Source: Halomonas sp. S3-1-1
GTDB lineage: Bacteria; Pseudomonadota; Gammaproteobacteria; Pseudomonadales; Halomonadaceae
Assembly (NCBI RefSeq): GCF_023757625.1
Contig: NZ_JALGBZ010000003.1
Location: 558,001-622,000, forward strand
DNA: 64,000 bases
Direction: 5' to 3'
This document shows, in pieces, positions 8,542-17,545 of this stretch. Position 1 is the first letter of the stretch. The number at the start of each line of letters is the position of its first letter. The notes beneath the pieces are model-generated. The model searched no databases. It was not told where the DNA came from and was given only the letters and a program-made list of their open reading frames with translations. Both the position numbers and the translations under genes were made by a program.

Positions 8542-10003
8542 ATCGATGATCTGGATGGCCATTGCCATTTATCTTTCGGTATCGGTGATGATTGCTTTTC
8601 TCTCCCGCCAAAAAGGCGTAGAGAGCATGTCGGGCTTCTTTTTGGGCAACCGGCAGATGAACGGTTTCGTCTCGGCGCTGAGCTACAGCGCGACGACCTA
8701 TAGCGCCTTCATGATGGTGGGCCTTGCCGGGCTGACCTACGCCGGCGGCGTGGGCGCGCTCGGTTTCGAGATCATCTACTTCGCCGGAGTGTCGCTGGTG
8801 GCGATTTTCGGGCCGCGTTTCTGGGCGGTGGGCCGCGCGTTCGGCTTCGTCACGCCCAGCGAAATGCTCGGTTTTCGCTATCACAGCAAGGCCGTGGCGC
8901 TGTCGATGTCGATTGCCAGCTGTATCTTTTTGATTCCCTACTGCGCGGTGCAGCTCGCAGGGGTGGGGTACCTGCTGGAGGGCATGACCAACGGGGCGAT
9001 CAGTTTTACCTCCGGGGTGCTGCTGGCCACCGCGATCGCAATTCTGTTCGCGTACGTGGCGGGTATTCGCTCGGTGATGTGGACCGATTCGCTGCAGGCG
9101 CTGGTGATGATCGTTGCCTCGACGCTTGTCGCGCTGCTGGTCATTCAGGCGCTGGGCGGTTTTGGCGAGCTGTTCGATACCCTTGCCCGCGAGCACCCTG
9201 ACGCCTTGACCGTCCCCGGTTCCGGGCTTTTTAGCCTGACGACCTTTTTAGGGCTGAGTATCCCGTGGTTTTTCTTTAGCCTTTCCAACCCTCAGGTGAG
9301 CCAGCGGCTGTTCATGCCGGCGTCGCTTTCGGCCATGCGCCAGATGCTGATCGGCTTCATGGTGTTTGGCTTCGTTTATACCCTGGTCTCCATTCTGTGG
9401 GGCTTTTCCGCGCTGACGGCCTTTCCGGGGCTCGAGCGTGCCGATCTCGCCACCCCCACGCTGTTGGGCTCCGACTTCATTCCGCCGCTGCTGGGCGTGA
9501 TCGTCATGGTCGGTATTCTGGCCGCCGCGGTCTCTACCATCGACTCCATCATGCTGACACTGGCCTCGATGCTCTCGCGCGATGTGTATGCGCACGTGAA
9601 AAGCGATGTAAGCGAAAAGCGCCAGCTGCTGGTCGGTAAGTTCGTCGTGCCAGTGATCGCGCTGTTGGCGCTGGGGTTTGCCGAGCTTCAGCTCGATTTG
9701 ATAGCGGTGCTCTCCGTGGCCGCCTCGTCAGGGCTGGTGGCCGTTGTGCCGGCGATCATTGGCGCCTTTTTCTGGCAGCGCGGCACGGCGTTCGGTGCGC
9801 TTTTGAGCATTCTGGGCACCAGCGCGTTCGTGCTCACGATGTACGCGACCGGCAACGCGCTTTGGGGGCTGCCGGCGGGTATCTGGGGAATCGCTGTCGC
9901 AACGCTGCTGTTCATCGGCGGGAGCCTTTTGACCACGCCCCACGCGCCTTCCCGGGTGGCGTTTTTAGACGCGGTGAACGACGTACTGGCCAAAAGACGC
10001 TAA
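8534..10003 (+). CDS. Sodium:solute symporter (SSS family)
   Basis: 489 residues, GTG start with AAGGAG at 8521-8526. About 13 hydrophobic helices. FFLGNRQMNGFVSALSYSAT and the region around residues 310-350 ending ILAAAVSTIDSIMLTLASML match the SSS family, the latter carrying the usual Na2-site Ser/Thr cluster. It uses the sodium gradient to import an organic solute. The substrate cannot be read from sequence; the family includes proline, pantothenate and carboxylate carriers. Co-translated with the small upstream membrane protein. Confidence 0.9.
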   Translation: MTESMIWMAIAIYLSVSVMIAFLSRQKGVESMSGFFLGNRQMNGFVSALSYSATTYSAFMMVGLAGLTYAGGVGALGFEIIYFAGVSLVAIFGPRFWAVGRAFGFVTPSEMLGFRYHSKAVALSMSIASCIFLIPYCAVQLAGVGYLLEGMTNGAISFTSGVLLATAIAILFAYVAGIRSVMWTDSLQALVMIVASTLVALLVIQALGGFGELFDTLAREHPDALTVPGSGLFSLTTFLGLSIPWFFFSLSNPQVSQRLFMPASLSAMRQMLIGFMVFGFVYTLVSILWGFSALTAFPGLERADLATPTLLGSDFIPPLLGVIVMVGILAAAVSTIDSIMLTLASMLSRDVYAHVKSDVSEKRQLLVGKFVVPVIALLALGFAELQLDLIAVLSVAASSGLVAVVPAIIGAFFWQRGTAFGALLSILGTSAFVLTMYATGNALWGLPAGIWGIAVATLLFIGGSLLTTPHAPSRVAFLDAVNDVLAKRR

Positions 10004-10043
10004 CCCGCAGTCCTTATACTTTGTGAGAAGCGCCTAAGGCAGC

Positions 10044-10078
10044 GGGTAATAGGGTTATGGGTGATAGGGTTGTAGGGG
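10044..10078 (+). other. G-quadruplex-type motif (five GGG runs)
   Basis: Five G-runs (10044-46, 10052-54, 10059-61, 10067-69, 10075-78) are separated by loops of 5, 4, 5 and 5 nt. Two further GGG runs follow at 10089 and 10097. The stretch lies downstream of the symporter stop and about 215 nt before pntA. The spacing satisfies the standard G-quadruplex pattern; function is unknown. Confidence 0.6.
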
Positions 10079-10215
10079 ATAGGTCGATGGGTGACAGGGC
10101 AACGATAAAGCGTATTAGCCGAAATGCGAATAGTGATGAACGTAATATTACTACATAGTGGGTGGTTTTGAGATTACCGGTGCCTGGGTAGGTAACACTT
10201 GCTGGACAACAAGAG

Positions 10216-10239
10216 GCGGCCCTGTACCGGGCCGCGTTT
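10216..10239 (+). terminator. GC-rich hairpin upstream of pntA
   Basis: GCGGCCC (10216-10222), a 6-nt loop, and GGGCCGC (10229-10235) form a 7-bp stem, followed by only a short T run. It may be a weak terminator for the symporter operon or a leader element of pntA. Both readings are inference. Confidence 0.4.
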
Positions 10240-10292
10240 CGATGCCGGGCGAGTAAGCGCGGCGGAGCTTTCTCATTCAGGGGAGACGACGA

Positions 10293-11864
10293 GTGAAAAT
10301 AGGCGCACTAAAAGAGAGCAGCCGGGGCGAGGCGCGGGTCGCGCTCACCCCGGAGAGCGCGGGGCAGATTCAAAAGCTGGGCCATGAGTGCCTGATCGAG
10401 ACCGGGGCCGGCGCGGCCGCAGGCTTCGACGATCAGGTTTACCGCGATGCCGGCGTGACGGTGGTCGACACCGCCCAGGCGATTTTCGAGGCCGCCGAGG
10501 TCGTGATCAAGGTGCGCGAACCTAATGATGAGGAGGCTGAGCGCCTGCGCGAGGGCCAGACCCTGATCGCGTTCTTCTGGCCGGCCCAGAACGAGGCGAT
10601 GCTCGAGAAGTGCCGCGCCAAGGGCGCGACGGTCATCGCCATGGACATGGTGCCGCGGATCTCGCGGGCGCAGAAGATGGACGCGCTCTCTTCCATGGCC
10701 AACATCGCCGGCTACCGCGCGGTGATCGAGGCGGGCAACAACTTCGGGCGCTTTTTCACCGGGCAAGTGACCGCTGCTGGCAAGGTGCCGCCGGCCAAGG
10801 TGCTGGTGATCGGCGCAGGCGTTGCCGGGCTTGCCGCCATCGGCACTGCGACCAGTCTCGGTGCCGTGGTGCGCGCCTTTGACGTGCGCCCGGAAGTCTC
10901 CGAGCAGATCGAGTCGATGGGCGCGGAGTTTCTGTTTCTCGATTTCGACAACGCCCAGGACGGTTCGGAAAGCGGCGGCTATGCGGCGCCCTCGAGCCCC
11001 GAGTTTCGCGAGAAGCAGCTCGAGTGCTTCCGCGAGCAGGCAGCCGATGTCGATATCGTCATCACCACCGCGCTGATCCCCGGCAGGCCCGCTCCCAAGC
11101 TCTGGCTCGAGGACATGGTCGCGGCCATGAAGCCGGGCTCCGTGGTCATCGATCTCGCCGCCGAGAAGGGCGGCAACTGCGATCTGACGAAGCCCGACGA
11201 GCGGGTGGTTAGCGACAATGGCGTGATCGTGGTCGGCTACACCGATTTCCCCTCGCGCATGGCGACGCAGTCATCGCTTTTGTACGCCACCAACATTCGC
11301 CACATGCTGACCGACCTCACGCCCGAAAAAGATGGCGTGATCGATCACAACATGGACGATGACGTCATTCGCGGGGCCACGGTCACGCACCAGAATGACA
11401 TCACCTTCCCGCCGCCGCCGCCGAAGGTAAAAGCGATCGGCGCGTCCAAACCCAAGCCGAAGGAGAAAGAGCCCACCGCCGAGGAGAAGAAGGCCGCCGA
11501 ACATGCCGCCTTCAAATCCCAGACCAAACGCCAGGTCACACTGTTGGCCGTGGGCGGGGCGTTGATGCTGCTGCTCGGCCAGGTGGCGCCAGCGTCGTTC
11601 ATGCAGCACTTCATCGTCTTCGTGCTGGCGTGTTTCATCGGCTTCCAGGTGATCTGGAAGGTGAGCCACTCGCTGCACACGCCCTTGATGGCGGTGACCA
11701 ACGCGATTTCCGGCATCATCATTTTGGGGGCGGTACTGCAGATCGGCTCGGGCAGCGCGATCGTAACGCTCATGGCGGCGATTTCAGTGCTGATCGCGAC
11801 CATCAATATCGTGGGGGGCTTTCTGGTGACACGCCGGATGCTCGCCATGTTCCAGAAATCCTGA
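10293..11864 (+). CDS. pntA: NAD(P) transhydrogenase subunit alpha
   Basis: 523 residues, GTG start with GGGGAG at 10280-10285. The N-terminal two thirds are the NAD(H)-binding domain I ([20 protein letters not shown], then the Rossmann motif [15 protein letters not shown] near residue 172). A charged, Lys/Glu-rich linker (about 385-410) leads to about four membrane helices. PntA with PntB forms the proton-translocating transhydrogenase that uses the proton gradient to reduce NADP+ with NADH. The full-length E. coli-like alpha subunit architecture is present. pntB follows after 16 nt. Confidence 0.97.
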   Translation: MKIGALKESSRGEARVALTPESAGQIQKLGHECLIETGAGAAAGFDDQVYRDAGVTVVDTAQAIFEAAEVVIKVREPNDEEAERLREGQTLIAFFWPAQNEAMLEKCRAKGATVIAMDMVPRISRAQKMDALSSMANIAGYRAVIEAGNNFGRFFTGQVTAAGKVPPAKVLVIGAGVAGLAAIGTATSLGAVVRAFDVRPEVSEQIESMGAEFLFLDFDNAQDGSESGGYAAPSSPEFREKQLECFREQAADVDIVITTALIPGRPAPKLWLEDMVAAMKPGSVVIDLAAEKGGNCDLTKPDERVVSDNGVIVVGYTDFPSRMATQSSLLYATNIRHMLTDLTPEKDGVIDHNMDDDVIRGATVTHQNDITFPPPPPKVKAIGASKPKPKEKEPTAEEKKAAEHAAFKSQTKRQVTLLAVGGALMLLLGQVAPASFMQHFIVFVLACFIGFQVIWKVSHSLHTPLMAVTNAISGIIILGAVLQIGSGSAIVTLMAAISVLIATINIVGGFLVTRRMLAMFQKS

Positions 11865-11880
11865 GCGGCGGAGAAACGGT

Positions 11881-13323
11881 ATGCTGAGTCAAGGGTTCGT
11901 ATCCGCTGCGGCGATCGCGGCGAGTGTGTTGTTCATTCTCTCGCTGGGCGGGTTGAGTAATCAGGAAAAGGCCAAGCGCGCCGTCTGGTACGGCATCGTC
12001 GGCATGGCGGTGGCGGTGCTGTTCACCGCCTTCGGCCCCGGGATCGGCGGCTATGGCTGGCTGATCCCGATGATCGCGATCGGGGCGGCGATCGGCGCCT
12101 ACTTGGCGCGCAAGGTCGAGATGACCGAGATGCCCCAGCTGGTGGCGGCGCTGCACAGCTTTGTGGGCCTGGCGGCGGTGTTCGTTGCCTGGAGCGCGGA
12201 CCTCGAGCGTCGCCGGGTGCTGGCCGCTCGCGCCGCCGACGGCGTGATGCAGGAGTTTTCGGCGTTTGCCGCGCTGGTCGCCACCAAGGCGCCGGACGAG
12301 CTGGCGTTTTTGCAGGTCGAGGTGGTGCTGGGCATCTTCATCGGCGCGGTGACTTTTACCGGCTCCGTGATTGCCTTCGGCAAGCTGGCCGGCAAGGTCG
12401 ACGGCAAGCCGCGCCAGCTGCCCGGCGGGCATCTGCTCAACGCCGGCGCGGCGGTGCTCTCGCTGCTGCTGGCCATCCTGTATCTCAACGGTGCCGGCTT
12501 CTGGACGCTGCTGGTTTTGGCGGGACTGGCGTTCTTCATTGGCTACCACCTGATCATGGGCATCGGCGGCGCCGACATGCCGGTAGTGGTGTCGATGCTC
12601 AACAGCTACTCCGGCTGGGCGGCGGCGGCCATCGGCTTTACGCTCTCCAACGACCTGCTGATCGTGACCGGCGCGCTTGTCGGCTCGTCCGGGGCGATTC
12701 TCTCCTACATCATGTGCAAGGCGATGAACCGCAACTTCGTCAACGTCATTCTCGGCGGCTTTGGTGGAAGCACCGGACCGGCGGCGGAGATCGAAGGCGA
12801 GCAGGTGGCGATCGACGCAGGCGGCGTGGCGAGTGCGCTCAACGACGCCGACAGCGTGATCATCGTGCCTGGATACGGCATGGCGGTGGCTCAGGCGCAA
12901 ACCGCGGTGAGCGATCTGGTGCGCAAGCTGCGCGCCGCGGGCAAGGACGTGCGTTTCGCCATCCACCCGGTGGCGGGCCGACTCCCGGGGCACATGAACG
13001 TGCTGTTGGCCGAAGCCAAGGTGCCCTACGACATCGTGCTGGAAATGGACGAGATCAACGACGATTTCGCCTCCACCGACGTGGTGATCGTCATCGGCTC
13101 CAACGACATCGTCAACCCGGCGGCGCAGGAAGACCCGAACAGCCCGATCGCCGGCATGCCGGTATTAAAGGTCTGGGAAGCCAAGCAGGTGTTCATCTCC
13201 AAGCGCGGCCAGGGCACCGGCTACTCCGGCATCGAAAACCCGCTGTTCTACAAGGAGAACAGCCGCATGTTCTACGGCGATGCGCGGGAAAGCCTGAATA
13301 CGCTGCTGCCGCTGGTGGACTAA
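11881..13323 (+). CDS. pntB: NAD(P) transhydrogenase subunit beta
   Basis: 480 residues. The N-terminal half is strongly hydrophobic (membrane domain II, about eight or nine helices). The C-terminal domain III binds NADP(H): [15 protein letters not shown] near residue 324 and IEMDEIND / [12 protein letters not shown] further on are diagnostic. A GGCGGAG lies before the ATG. It forms an operon with pntA and ends at a strong intrinsic terminator. Confidence 0.97.
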   Translation: MLSQGFVSAAAIAASVLFILSLGGLSNQEKAKRAVWYGIVGMAVAVLFTAFGPGIGGYGWLIPMIAIGAAIGAYLARKVEMTEMPQLVAALHSFVGLAAVFVAWSADLERRRVLAARAADGVMQEFSAFAALVATKAPDELAFLQVEVVLGIFIGAVTFTGSVIAFGKLAGKVDGKPRQLPGGHLLNAGAAVLSLLLAILYLNGAGFWTLLVLAGLAFFIGYHLIMGIGGADMPVVVSMLNSYSGWAAAAIGFTLSNDLLIVTGALVGSSGAILSYIMCKAMNRNFVNVILGGFGGSTGPAAEIEGEQVAIDAGGVASALNDADSVIIVPGYGMAVAQAQTAVSDLVRKLRAAGKDVRFAIHPVAGRLPGHMNVLLAEAKVPYDIVLEMDEINDDFASTDVVIVIGSNDIVNPAAQEDPNSPIAGMPVLKVWEAKQVFISKRGQGTGYSGIENPLFYKENSRMFYGDARESLNTLLPLVD

Positions 13324-13341
13324 GTTCACCGGGCCGTTACG

Positions 13342-13374
13342 AAAAACCCGCGATCCAGGATCGCGGGTTTTTTT
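13342..13374 (+). terminator. Intrinsic terminator after pntB
   Basis: CCCGCGATC (13347-13355), loop CAG, GATCGCGGG (13359-13367), then seven T. The A run before the stem allows it to work for the opposite strand too, which suits the convergent chemoreceptor gene ending at 13433. Confidence 0.93.
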
Positions 13375-13432
13375 ATGGGCCGTTGTTAATGGCCAGCCCT
13401 TTGAGGGCAAAACGGTAAATCGGTCCGAGGCG

Positions 13433-15436
13433 TTAGAACTCTTCCCACTCCGCCACTTCCGGCTGTGGTTTGCGCGGCGTGGTGGGCTTGGCCGGCGAGG
13501 GCAGCGCGGAGGTGGCCTGAGACGCAGAAGGTCTTGCTGGAGCGCGCCTGGTGGAGGAGAGCGCAGAGGCGAACGAGGGAGACTCGTTGCCCAGCACGAA
13601 CTCGCTCATCAACCGGTCCAAGCGCTCGGCGTTTTCGCGCATCTGCGCGGCGAGCGAGGCGTTCTGGCTGACCATGCTGGCGTTTTGCTGTGTCATGGTA
13701 TCCATCTCCGCCACCGCGGTGTTGACCTGATCGATTCCCGAGGTTTGCTCTCGGGCGCCTGCAGCGATCTCGCCCATCACGTCCGTGACCTGGGTGATGC
13801 TCTTGTGAATATCGTCCATCTGCTGGGCGACCGCGTCGACGATCTGGTTGCCTTCCCTGGTGTGATTAACGGAGACGTCGATCAGCGCGCGGATATCCTG
13901 TGCAGCCGTGGCGGAGCGGCTGGCCAGGGTGCGTACTTCGTTGGCGACCACCGCGAAACCGCGGCCCTGTTCGCCTGCGCGGGCTGCTTCAACCGAGGCG
14001 TTGAGCGCCAGGATGTTGGTCTGAAAGGCGATCGAGTCGATCAGGCCGATGATGTCGCTGATCTTGTGCGAGGATTCGTTGATCGCCTTCATTTTGGTCT
14101 GCATCTGGCGCATCGACTCGTTGCCGCGTTGCGAGGCGCCAGCGGCTTCGAACGCGAGGCCATTGGCCTGCTCAGAGGCCTGGGAGGTATGCGCGACCGT
14201 CGAGTGAATTTCCTCCATCGACGCCGAGGTTTCCTGCAAATTGGCGGCCGCTTGCTCGGTGCGCGAAGAGAGTTCTCGCGTGCCGTCGGCGATATCGCCG
14301 GCGCCGATCAGTACCGTTTGGGCGTTGTTTCGCACTTCCTGAAGGGTGCCTTGCATGCGCTCGACGAAGGCGTTGAAGCCTTTGGCTAGATCGCCCACCT
14401 CGTCCTGAGTCTTGATCTCTAGCCGACGCGTCAGGTCCCCTTTGCCTTGGGCGATATCCGCCATGGCGCTGGCGGTGTGCTTGATCGGGGCCAGCGCGCG
14501 GCGCGCTGTCAGGGCCACCACGATCAACAAGAGCCCGAACAGCACGACACCCACGCCAAACAGTGAAAAGAGAAGTTTGTTGGTCACCGAGGTAAACACG
14601 CTCATGGGGATGGTGGTGCCCACTACCCAGGACGTGCCCTCGACCGGGTTCCACATCAGCGTCTTGTGCTCGCCGCTTGGCATGATGATGTCGCCCTTGC
14701 CGGGGGTGCCGTCGAACATCTGCGTGCTCAGCGTGCTCAATCCTTCGTAGCCGTGAGTCTGGTCGCCCTCGGTATAGTTGAGCGCGAAGCGGTACGACGC
14801 TTCAGGGTGAGCGATGACGCGGCCCTGGCTGTCGATCATCCAGCCGTAGCTGCCTTCACCCACGTTGATGGCCGATGTAATACTGGATAGCGACTCAAGT
14901 GACAGCGCCAGACCCAAAAGTCCTGTCCGATTGCCTTGTGCATCGAAGATCGTTTCGACCATCAGCGCGGCAGGCTCGTTGGTCGCTTTGGAAATAAAGG
15001 GATCCAATAGCAAGCGATCTGCACTGCCCTCCACGACAAGGCTTTGAAAGTAAGGCCGCTCGGCGATATTCAGCGGCATGCCCTCCTGGTTGATCGTATT
15101 GCCGGCGGTATCGGAGATAAACAGCGATTCGATCGTACCATCGGACGAATGGCGCTTGGCGAGCCATTCCACATAGCTCTCCAGCGGCGCGCCTTGAGCA
15201 AGACGTTCGTCCTGAGCCAGTACGCCTAGCCACTTTTGATAGCCATCGATCCAGCGGCCAATCTCATCGGCACGCGCACCCACTTGGCGGGCGGCGGTGT
15301 TGTTGATCAGCGAGGGAATCGCCTGGTTGAGCTGTAGATTGACCACTACGCCCAGCACTAGCGCCACAGCCAGCAAGGGTAGCGCGACCGCAAAAAGCAG
15401 CTTTTGCGTTAACGAAAGACGAGCAAACTTACTCAT
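13433..15436 (-). CDS. Methyl-accepting chemotaxis protein, dCache type, C-terminal EWEEF
   Basis: 667 residues from ATG 15436; upstream in-frame starts at 15448 and 15487 are less likely. Order: helix (about 12-32), periplasmic double-Cache sensor (about 40-280), second helix (about 295-315), HAMP, then the signalling hairpin whose tip contains [18 protein letters not shown]. The last five residues, EWEEF, fit the xWxxF pentapeptide that tethers CheR and CheB in some receptors. It should sense a small molecule and control CheA. The ligand is unknown. A sigma-28-like promoter lies about 90 nt upstream. Confidence 0.93.
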   Translation of the reverse strand: MSKFARLSLTQKLLFAVALPLLAVALVLGVVVNLQLNQAIPSLINNTAARQVGARADEIGRWIDGYQKWLGVLAQDERLAQGAPLESYVEWLAKRHSSDGTIESLFISDTAGNTINQEGMPLNIAERPYFQSLVVEGSADRLLLDPFISKATNEPAALMVETIFDAQGNRTGLLGLALSLESLSSITSAINVGEGSYGWMIDSQGRVIAHPEASYRFALNYTEGDQTHGYEGLSTLSTQMFDGTPGKGDIIMPSGEHKTLMWNPVEGTSWVVGTTIPMSVFTSVTNKLLFSLFGVGVVLFGLLLIVVALTARRALAPIKHTASAMADIAQGKGDLTRRLEIKTQDEVGDLAKGFNAFVERMQGTLQEVRNNAQTVLIGAGDIADGTRELSSRTEQAAANLQETSASMEEIHSTVAHTSQASEQANGLAFEAAGASQRGNESMRQMQTKMKAINESSHKISDIIGLIDSIAFQTNILALNASVEAARAGEQGRGFAVVANEVRTLASRSATAAQDIRALIDVSVNHTREGNQIVDAVAQQMDDIHKSITQVTDVMGEIAAGAREQTSGIDQVNTAVAEMDTMTQQNASMVSQNASLAAQMRENAERLDRLMSEFVLGNESPSFASALSSTRRAPARPSASQATSALPSPAKPTTPRKPQPEVAEWEEF

Positions 15437-15525
15437 TGATAGCCCCATTAGAAGAAGAGTCGGGCGCCGCCGAGCCGGCCAGCGCAACCGAAAAGACGAA
15501 CGTTATTCGTTTTTTTCACTTCTTG

Positions 15526-15552
15526 ATAACGGCGTACCGGGCTAAATCTTGA
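15526..15552 (-). promoter_or_regulatory. Sigma-28 (FliA)-like promoter for the chemoreceptor
   Basis: On the minus strand TCAAGATT (15552-15545) and GCCGTTAT (15533-15526) are separated by exactly 11 nt. The consensus is TAAAGTTT-N11-GCCGATAA, so each box matches six of eight. This places the chemoreceptor in the flagellar regulon, as expected for chemotaxis genes. Confidence 0.7.
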
Positions 15553-15554
15553 GT

Positions 15555-15572
15555 AAAAATGTCGACATTTTT
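15555..15572. promoter_or_regulatory. 18-bp perfect palindrome upstream of the chemoreceptor
   Basis: AAAAATGTCGACATTTTT is a perfect palindrome immediately upstream of the sigma-28-like -35 box. It could be a binding site for a dimeric regulator. As RNA it would be a weak stem with no loop, so it is a poor terminator for the protease gene ending at 15651. Confidence 0.45.
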
Positions 15573-15650
15573 TGATTTAATCTGCCAAATAAATTTATTT
15601 TTAGAAATTGTTAATACTTTCTTTCGATACAAGTAATGACGCCGTGTAGC

Positions 15651-17456
15651 CTACCGCGCCCGCTCCAGGCTCTGCACCGTCAGATCCAGTGCCTTGTATA
15701 TGTCGAGTCGGGCCGACAAGCCAATATCCGGATGCGTCAGGTTGTTGGCGCGCTCCGAAGGCAGGATCGGTGCCGTGAGGTCATCCGCGTCGGTGGGTTC
15801 GAAATCGAACTCCTCGCCGATCGGCAGAGCGCTTCGGCGCAAAAGGATGCGCAGCTGCGCCGGCGTCAGGGTCGGGTCGATCGACATCATGGCCGCCAGC
15901 AATCCCGTCACCAGCGGCGTGGAGTAGGAGGTGCCGCAGTGCGGCTCACCCTGCTCGCCCTCGCGGGCCGTGGAGGCGCGCACGCAGGCGGCGGCGGTGA
16001 TATCCACGCGCATGTCGATGTTCGAGGCGTCGCGCTTGATCGCGTAGCGGGCGTCCTCGACGGCGACCTCTTCGCCGCTTCGCTCGTGGCCGCCGACCAC
16101 GAACAGCTGATCGGTGACGAAGGAGGAGGGCAGGCGGTAGTCGTCGCGCCCCGAAAACGACGAGGCGTTGCCCGCCGAGTTCACCACCACCACGTCCGGG
16201 TGCTCGCGGCGTAGCCACAAAAAGAACTCCTCGAGCAGCTCCTCGTAGCCATCCATGGCGATACCGGAGCGCACCAGCGAGTCGACCTCGTCGCCGTTGA
16301 TATCGACGGTGCCTACGCGGTGGATGCCCCAGCTCCAGTTGAGGATGCGGGCGCCGTTTTCCACCAGGTTGACCGAAGCGGCCACGTTGGCGGTGATGCC
16401 GGCATCCGAGCCGCGATCGACGATGACGTCGAAGCCGGGGCCGACGCTATCGAGCCCGCGCAGAAAGCCGCTGTTGCCGCCTTCGTTCCAGGCGGCCGCC
16501 AGAATGCCCGCCACCGTGGTGCCGTGGCCGTCTGGTTCGGCGGCGTCGGTGGCGTAAACGCAGGTGCGCGTCGCGTTTTGGCGGCAGTCGCCCAGGTAGT
16601 CGGCGAAGTCGGGGGTGTCGAAATCAACGTTGCGCTCGATGACGCCGATACGCACGGGGTGAGTCTCGACATCGTCGTGATCCGGGTTCAGACGCCGCTG
16701 ATAAAAGTTCACCGCGTCCAGAAAACGGTTCGCCGCCCACTGCTGGTCGTGAGCCTCGGGTGGGGCGCTGGCGTCCTGCTCGATATTTCCTTCAGTACTT
16801 CTTTCAGCACTTTCTTCAGTACCTTCTTCGATACTTTCTTCAGCATTCGATTCCTCCACCACCACGGCATCCACGCTGAGCTCGCTGCCGAGCCTAAGCA
16901 CCAGCGCGTCGCGGGCGTCCAGGTCCTCGGCGGGTAGGCGCAGCTGGTAGGTGTTGAGCGGCGGGATCTGGCCGACGACCTCGGCGTCGTACTTCTCGGC
17001 CAGCCGCTGCGCCTCTTCCAGGCCGTCGTACTCCTCTTCGATGATCAGGCTGATCAGATCGACGTAGCTGGTGACGCCGTCCATGTTCTCGGCGACTTCG
17101 TCGTCGGTGGCGGCGATCACGTGGCTGCCTTGCAGGCTCAGCCAGACCGGGTTGCTTTGACGCTGGTGCTGTTCGAGCCATAGCGGGGCGCTTTGTGCAT
17201 TACCACCCAGCGTGATGCGAAGCGCCTGATCCTCGCGCTCAATGCGCTCCGGCGCCAGCGGCGTACCGTCGAACGAGACCTGGAGCGGCGCACGCTCGAG
17301 ACCGGCGACACTGACGCAGAACGTTCGGGTCGCTTGGTTGAACAGGTCTCCGCAGCGCTGGAGATGTTCGATACGCAGCGGCGCTTGGGCGTTGGCGAGA
17401 GAAGAAGCGAGTGCCAAGGCGGTGGCCAGCGGCAGGGCAAGAGAGTTGACGGCCAT
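15651..17456 (-). CDS. Exported subtilisin-like (S8) serine protease with Glu at the catalytic Asp position
   Basis: 601 residues from ATG 17456 (AGGAAG upstream), with a Sec signal peptide MAVNSLALPLATALALASSL. The N-terminal 230 residues look like a propeptide-like region and an acidic repeat. The S8 core has His311 in DGHGTTVAG, oxyanion Asn430 in NSAGN and Ser510 in GTSYSTP. The segment where the catalytic Asp should be reads GVIERNVDFD, so Glu274 replaces Asp. Asp278 or Asp280 are nearby. It may have altered activity. The upstream neighbour pxpC is 89 nt away on the same strand; a functional link is uncertain. Confidence 0.85.
   Translation of the reverse strand: MAVNSLALPLATALALASSLANAQAPLRIEHLQRCGDLFNQATRTFCVSVAGLERAPLQVSFDGTPLAPERIEREDQALRITLGGNAQSAPLWLEQHQRQSNPVWLSLQGSHVIAATDDEVAENMDGVTSYVDLISLIIEEEYDGLEEAQRLAEKYDAEVVGQIPPLNTYQLRLPAEDLDARDALVLRLGSELSVDAVVVEESNAEESIEEGTEESAERSTEGNIEQDASAPPEAHDQQWAANRFLDAVNFYQRRLNPDHDDVETHPVRIGVIERNVDFDTPDFADYLGDCRQNATRTCVYATDAAEPDGHGTTVAGILAAAWNEGGNSGFLRGLDSVGPGFDVIVDRGSDAGITANVAASVNLVENGARILNWSWGIHRVGTVDINGDEVDSLVRSGIAMDGYEELLEEFFLWLRREHPDVVVVNSAGNASSFSGRDDYRLPSSFVTDQLFVVGGHERSGEEVAVEDARYAIKRDASNIDMRVDITAAACVRASTAREGEQGEPHCGTSYSTPLVTGLLAAMMSIDPTLTPAQLRILLRRSALPIGEEFDFEPTDADDLTAPILPSERANNLTHPDIGLSARLDIYKALDLTVQSLERAR
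16787..16852 (-). repeat. Degenerate 12-bp tandem repeat in the protease gene
   Basis: About five head-to-tail units related to TTTCTTCAGTAC (plus-strand reading) encode a four-residue acidic pattern (EESx, EEGT, ERST) around residues 201-228 of the protease. It probably forms a flexible linker between the propeptide-like region and the catalytic domain. Confidence 0.8.
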
Positions 17457-17545
17457 GTCAAGGCTTCCTGTGTGTCCATGAAAGCGCTCGAGCATAACTG
17501 CGCTGATTTAACCGAACATGAATGCGCTGCCGGGCTGGTCGTGGC

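Noticed and set aside
8519..9196. 225-codon frame antisense to the symporter
   Set aside because: Composition is that of a shadow frame, and the symporter on the other strand is clear.
11803..12993. 396-codon frame antisense to pntB
   Set aside because: His/Arg/Gln-rich composition typical of the antisense of a GC-rich gene; pntB is unambiguous.
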